DNA of 64,000 bases from Allokutzneria sp. A3M-2-11 16. GTDB lineage: Bacteria; Actinomycetota; Actinomycetes; Mycobacteriales; Pseudonocardiaceae. Positions 61,601 to 64,000 of this stretch are shown here, in pieces. A program made the position numbers and the translations under genes. The stretch is taken from the NCBI RefSeq assembly GCF_024213555.1, contig NZ_JANAVO010000012.1, positions 1 to 64,000 of the forward strand, written 5' to 3'. The first letter of the stretch is position 1. Each line of letters opens with the position of its first letter. The notes beneath the pieces are model-generated. The model worked only from the letters and a program-made list of their open reading frames with translations, ran no database searches and had not been told where the DNA came from.

Positions 61601-64000
61601 CATCTATCCGTTGACGCCGACGCAGAGCGGTATGCTCTACGACTCGCTGATGAACCCGGGTTCCGGGCTCTACCTGTGCCAGTTCGACGTCACGCTGGAC
61701 GAGGTCGCTGATCCGGACGCGCTGCTGCGGGCCTGGAAGGACACCGCGGCGCGGCTGCCGATCATGCGGACGTCCCTGGTGTGGCGGGATGTCGACGAGC
61801 CGATCCAGGTCGTGCACCGCGAGGCGCACCTGGAGATCACCGAGTACGAGGGTGATCCGGACGGACTCCTGGAGGCTGACCGCGCTCGCGGGCTGGACCT
61901 GGCGGTGGCACCGGTGAGCCGGTTGATGTTCTTCCGGCTCGGGCCGACGAGCGTGCGGTTCGTGTGGACCGCACACCACGCGCTGCTGGACGGGTGGAGC
62001 GGACATCAGCTGCTGTCCGAGGTCTTCGCTACCTACGCGGGCCGTACTCCCGTTGTGCGGCGGCCATTCCGCGACTACGTGGAGTGGACGCAGAGCAAGG
62101 ACGAGACTGCTGCGGAGGAGTACTGGCGGTCGGCGCTGGACGGCTTCGAAGCCCGGACGCCGCTGCCTTTCGACCGTGCTCCGGCCACCGGATATCAGCC
62201 GAAGGCGACCGAAGAGGTGGCGTTCGAGCTGGAGACGGCGGTCTCGCGGCGCCTGCACGAGCGCGCCAAAGACGCTGGGCTCACCCTCAACACGGTGGTG
62301 CAGGGCGCGTGGGCGGTGCTGCTGTCGCGGTACAGCGGCGAACGGGACGTGTGCTTCGGTGCGACCGTCTCCGGGCGCCCGGCGGAGCTGGTGGGCTCCG
62401 AGGACATCCTCGGCCTGTTCATCACCACGTTGCCCGTGAGATCCACTGTGGACAGCGATGTGACGAACTGGTTGCAGCGCTTGCAGGAGGCACAGGTCGA
62501 GGCCCGGGACTTCGAGTCGGTCTCGTTGCCGCAGGTCCAGTCCTGGATTTCGTTGCAGCCAGGCGAAATGCTGTTCGACAGCATCGTGGTGTTCGAGAAC
62601 TACCCCGTGGACCGCGATGCTGCCGCCCGCAACGGGCTGCGAGTGCGGCACGTCGAGGTGACCGAGTCGAACAACTTCCCGCTGAACCTGGTGGCATATC
62701 CCGGGGAGCGACTGGGGTTCGTGCTCCGATACGACCCAGAGCTGTTCGACGCGACCACCGTGCGGCGGCTCACCGAGGTTCTGTCCACTGTGGTCGAAGC
62801 CATCGCGGATGACCGGCCGATCGATGCCCTCCCGGCAGGCGAAGCGGAGCTGCTGCGGAACTGGAACGACACGGCGGCGGACTACCCTGAGGAGTCGGTT
62901 CCCGCGCTGTTCGAGGCGATCGCCGCCGCGCAGCCCGACGCGACCGCGCTGAACGAGTTGACCTACCGCGAGGTCAACGAGCGCGCGAACTCCGTTGCAC
63001 ACCAGCTCATCGAACACGGTGTGCGAGCCGGATCACCGGTGGCCATGCTCATGGAACGTGGGCCGAATACGGTGATCGCGATGCTGGCAGTGCTCAAGGC
63101 CGGTGGTGCCTATGTTCCGCTGCACGCGAGCTATCCGGTGGAGCGAGTGCGGTGGATGATCGAGAACACCGGGGCGGTCCTGCTGCTGACCGACCGCTCG
63201 ACGGAAGACATCGGTTGCCCTGTCGCTTCCCTGGATGCGCAGGGGCCGAAGCACAACCCCGACGTGCAGGTCGTCCAGGACGATCTGGCATACGTCATGT
63301 ACACCTCCGGCTCCACCGGAACGCCGAAGGGCGTTGCGGTGACCCATCGCAACATCGTTGCCCTGGCGGCGGATCGGCGCTGGAGCGGTTCCGGCTTCGA
63401 GCGCAGCCTGTTCCACTCGCCGCACGCCTTCGACGCGTCGACGATGGAGATCTGGGTGCCGCTGTTGGCGGGCGGACGTGTTGTGGTGGCCGAAGGTGAA
63501 CTCACGGTTTCCTTTCTGCGAAAGGCAATCGAGCAGCACGGAGTGACCGGGTTGTGGCTCACGGCGGCACTCTTCGCGATGTACGCGGAGGAAACGCCGG
63601 AGTGCTTCGCGGGATTAGCAGAGGTCATCACCGGCGGTGAGGCGGTCTCGCCGAGTGCTGTCACGAGAGTGCGGGCGCACTGCCCCGGGCTCAGGGTGGT
63701 GAACGGCTACGGACCGACCGAGAACACGACGTTCGCGACGACTCAGCTGCTCACCGACGACCACATTGCCCCGATCGGTCGGCCGATGGACAACACCACG
63801 GCCCACGTGCTCGATCACCGCTTGCGGCCGGTGCCGATCGGCGCGCCAGGCGAGCTTTACCTTGGTGGAGCCGGACTTGCCCGCGGGTACTTCGGCAGAC
63901 CGGGGTTGACGGCAGAACGGTTTGTCGCGGCCGATTCTGGTGAGCGCCTGTACCGCACCGGCGACATCGTGCGGTGGAGTGCCAAGGGGGAACTGGAATA
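55650..64000 (+). CDS. Nonribosomal peptide synthetase A-T-C-A-T-E-C-A... (runs off window)
   Basis: GTG 55650; open to the window end, 2783 codons, so 3' partial. A1 (1-470; [11 protein letters not shown]) has pocket residues D-L-T-K-V-G-E-V-G, close to the Asn code DLTKLGEVG. PCP1 has Ser507 (LGGNSL). C1 has His689-690 in HHVAVDGWS (LCL-like). A2 (about 1025-1490) reads D-P-M-T-V-T-Q-V-V, which I cannot assign. PCP2 has Ser1538 (LGGDSI), followed by an epimerisation domain with His1675-1676 ([10 protein letters not shown]) and FNYLGQF. C2 has His2109-2110 (HHALLDGWS). A3 from about 2415 reads D-A-M-W-V-T-G-T-F, nearest Val. The start with A-T means module 1 loads the first residue; residue 2 becomes D. 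An in-frame repeat array lies in A2. Confidence 0.93.
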   Translation, partial: MSWSVIEMFGQRVRLAPTATAVVGAESVSYQELDLRANRLAHHLRARGAGPGSFVAVCADRSVELIIGLLGVLKSGAGYLPLDPEHPADRLAYMVSDAGVSTVLTQDYLRDTDFSSYPAEAPVVDIAAEDIAYIIYTSGSTGRPKGVLVEHRQLASYLDFCVENYPGLTGATLLHSSLASDLTVTSVWGPLVAGGVLMVGELVGGDPLPLRPTFLKVTPSHLSILRDLPPSYSPSQDLVVGGEALLGTALAEWRRAHPGAAVINEYGPTEATVGCVVYRVEPGVGLGPDAVAIGQAISGAQAHVLDDQLRPVPYGEIGELYVSGLGVARGYHGRPALTASRFVAVPGGGRMYRTGDLVRYVDGELEYRGRSDDQIKIRGYRIEPGEVESALMRHPDVSHTVVVEHSGDLVAYVAPSGASPSQLAEFLAADLPEYMVPSVFVPLDRLPLAPSGKIDRAALPEPVRQEVKSSREPKNATEQTIAGILAQVLGVQRIGADDDFFELGGNSLLALRVVPRIKGAFDVKLPARVLFDARTVAGLAELVEAASSSPSSSGGGADAIVPVSRAEPLPLSFSQQRFWFFQEYDKDSVEYNVHFGFRICGELDVPALTKALDALVERHEVLRTVISSGFQVVSGERPGLSIVDASLDELDLALTAEVGVPFDLARGPVMRQLLVRLGDRDHVLVLGLHHVAVDGWSMSVLADDLSALYNGTALPALPVQYADFAAWQRARLTDAALEPHVRYWRDQLDGLAPLRLPTDRPRPTVKSTNGAVVAFTLPERLTSKLNEIAAACDATLYMTLVAACQVLFARYSGQRDIAVGTAVAGRDNASLDRVVGCFINTLVLRSQVRESLSFKDFLGEVRETVLGAFAHQDVPFQRLVDELCQTRDPSMTPLVQALVVLQNGPGKNLRFAGATAERIELPNVSAIFDITVEFVQRDGSLDGVIQYDTTLFDASTVERMAGHLRVLLEGIAAAPASALSELPLLTDAERHRLLVEYNATASPVSVEPVHRLIPSSSALAVNDLTYAELDLRANQLANYLVAQGVGPDVPVGVCADRGEQFVIGALAVLKAGGGYVPLDPALPTARRDFMISDTGARLVLGSSAWPDVTGYPSTDPGVEVGPEHLAYIVYTSGSTGQPKGVAIEHRALSDLCAWFRSYYSITSSDCVSQLIAVGFDPAVMEIWGTLTAGARLAVPGAAVLDHPHDLVRWMASESVTLTTLPVARLDSVFEQLDSVPTSLRVVTTGGDVLRRRFPGVRLVNQYGPSESTVVATCASVSPVDHGLPTIGKPVANATVYVLDEAMRPVPEGVPGELHIGGAGLARGYVNRPDLTAARFVQFAGERVYRTGDLVRWLPSGELDFLGRVDDQVKIRGHRVEPGEIETALLAVPGVAQAAVIVHEPTPGTKRLVAYVSPKINAAIGAPNALNDPFREPNAPNDPFRESNAPNASLGVGEVRRELEGRLPGYMVPSAIVVLDELPVTVNGKVDRRALPEPVAEAAEGYVAPTGEVEHALARIWAETFGVERVGVRDGFFALGGDSIVAIQAVSAAHRAGLRMTTKDLFRWPTIAALAPHVTQDVVATPRGGPVVGEVPLTPIQRYFFDNFDARGTFDQSVTIDLPAPVDEKALQRALNALVEHHDALRMRFTDEGEQYNAAKGTELFRAELETPTRLKLTAHHLVVDGISWRVLLEDFHTAYHQADADLGPRTTSFRDWAIKLTEHAASGGFDDELEYWRGVTAEADLPTDHSGPNTVDSAREIRVRFDAEVTGALLRDVPDVYRTEINDVLLTALARTLSGWTGRDRVLVGMEGHGREDLFDDVDLGRTVGWFTTYFPAVINVHAAAWGGLLKSVKEQLRAIPRKGLGYGALRYCAKALGPELEPQVSFNYLGQFSGTGRIELHEDGEAERHHVLEIVGQVDDGELEFSWHYSENLHDAATVERLAEDFAANVRAIVEHCAEPGAGGRTPSDFPLVKLDQSTVDKLDAEDIYPLTPTQSGMLYDSLMNPGSGLYLCQFDVTLDEVADPDALLRAWKDTAARLPIMRTSLVWRDVDEPIQVVHREAHLEITEYEGDPDGLLEADRARGLDLAVAPVSRLMFFRLGPTSVRFVWTAHHALLDGWSGHQLLSEVFATYAGRTPVVRRPFRDYVEWTQSKDETAAEEYWRSALDGFEARTPLPFDRAPATGYQPKATEEVAFELETAVSRRLHERAKDAGLTLNTVVQGAWAVLLSRYSGERDVCFGATVSGRPAELVGSEDILGLFITTLPVRSTVDSDVTNWLQRLQEAQVEARDFESVSLPQVQSWISLQPGEMLFDSIVVFENYPVDRDAAARNGLRVRHVEVTESNNFPLNLVAYPGERLGFVLRYDPELFDATTVRRLTEVLSTVVEAIADDRPIDALPAGEAELLRNWNDTAADYPEESVPALFEAIAAAQPDATALNELTYREVNERANSVAHQLIEHGVRAGSPVAMLMERGPNTVIAMLAVLKAGGAYVPLHASYPVERVRWMIENTGAVLLLTDRSTEDIGCPVASLDAQGPKHNPDVQVVQDDLAYVMYTSGSTGTPKGVAVTHRNIVALAADRRWSGSGFERSLFHSPHAFDASTMEIWVPLLAGGRVVVAEGELTVSFLRKAIEQHGVTGLWLTAALFAMYAEETPECFAGLAEVITGGEAVSPSAVTRVRAHCPGLRVVNGYGPTENTTFATTQLLTDDHIAPIGRPMDNTTAHVLDHRLRPVPIGAPGELYLGGAGLARGYFGRPGLTAERFVAADSGERLYRTGDIVRWSAKGELE
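59913..60002 (+). repeat. In-frame 30-bp palindromic repeat array inside NRPS A2
   Basis: Three units of 30 bp (59913, 59943, 59973) encode [20 protein letters not shown] and [10 protein letters not shown]. The first unit contains a perfect palindrome with arms CCCTGAACG and CGTTCAGGG (59920-59940), the second nearly the same, the third a decayed version. They sit between LVAYVSPK and [16 protein letters not shown], where adenylation domains normally have only a short loop. This looks like insertion of a small dispersed palindromic repeat into coding DNA, tolerated because it is a multiple of three. Confidence 0.85.

Noticed and set aside
59472-63017. An 1181-codon frame on the minus strand
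   Set aside because: Same as above: a shadow of the NRPS. Long antisense frames are expected at this GC content.
1-64000. tRNA, rRNA or riboswitch genes
   Set aside because: No cloverleaf with a conserved T-loop, no rRNA sequence and no known riboswitch core was noticed by eye. A covariance-model search would settle this.

Overview
The window is high-GC actinomycete DNA: GTG starts are common, genes overlap by ATGA or GTGA, and it holds type I PKS, NRPS, MbtH, ROK, an IdeR/DmdR-type iron box and 13E12-family (DUF222-HNH) repeats. The gene content suits the Pseudonocardiaceae (Kutzneria, Lentzea, Amycolatopsis and relatives). That placement is inferred from content only.

Region 1 (1-11.7 kb) is an L-rhamnose catabolic locus. 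A GH106-type alpha-L-rhamnosidase and an MFS sugar transporter run leftward. L-rhamnose isomerase, a rhamnulose-1-phosphate aldolase/dehydrogenase fusion, an arabinose/fucose-isomerase-like protein and rhamnulokinase run rightward. The divergent intergenic region contains a nested palindrome. Region 2 (11.7-16.3 kb) is scrambled. It has a 13E12-like repeat element, a truncated copy of a downstream hypothetical gene, a second and partly deleted rhamnulokinase remnant, a tandem pair of unknown proteins (one frameshifted) and a PAP2-family membrane protein.

Region 3 (16.4-35.1 kb) is a small type I polyketide cluster. On the minus strand is an intact reading frame for a KS-DH-ACP protein that has no AT, has Asp in place of the KS cysteine and Glu in place of the ACP serine. 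On the plus strand are an APH-like kinase, a multimodular PKS with tandem ATs, a collapsed KR and a 2-nt frameshift in its DH, then a KS-AT-ACP PKS without thioesterase, a glutathione-S-transferase-like protein, a P450 and a GNAT. Region 4 (35.1-38.7 kb) is an operon of an S9 peptidase, a GNAT and an N-succinylamino-acid racemase/OSBS enolase. It fits conversion of peptide-derived D-amino acids to L-amino acids.

Region 5 (38.7-41.5 kb) holds a second 13E12-like element and a SnoaL-like gene bounded by 76-bp inverted remnants of an IS5-type transposase end. Region 6 (41.5-52 kb) contains a serine hydrolase, a ROK regulator divergent from a Gfo/Idh/MocA oxidoreductase, an iron-box-controlled siderophore-binding lipoprotein, an esterase divergent from a TetR regulator, a winged-helix regulator, and an XRE / ImmA-IrrE / membrane-protein operon.

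Region 7 (52.2-64 kb, running off the end) is an NRPS operon: winged-helix regulator, MbtH, SyrP-like dioxygenase, VioC/AsnO-like amino-acid beta-hydroxylase and a giant NRPS (A-T-C-A-T-E-C-A...). The first A domain has an Asn-like specificity code, so 3-hydroxyasparagine is a plausible first residue.

The most unusual signals are these. (a) The catalytically empty PKS-like protein. (b) A 119-nt hairpin leader attached to the 13E12 elements; all three genes that end at such hairpins become strongly cytosine-poor on the sense strand towards the hairpin. (c) A palindromic 30-bp repeat array read in frame inside an NRPS adenylation domain. (d) Strong over-representation of the palindrome CCAC(A/T)GTGG across the window.
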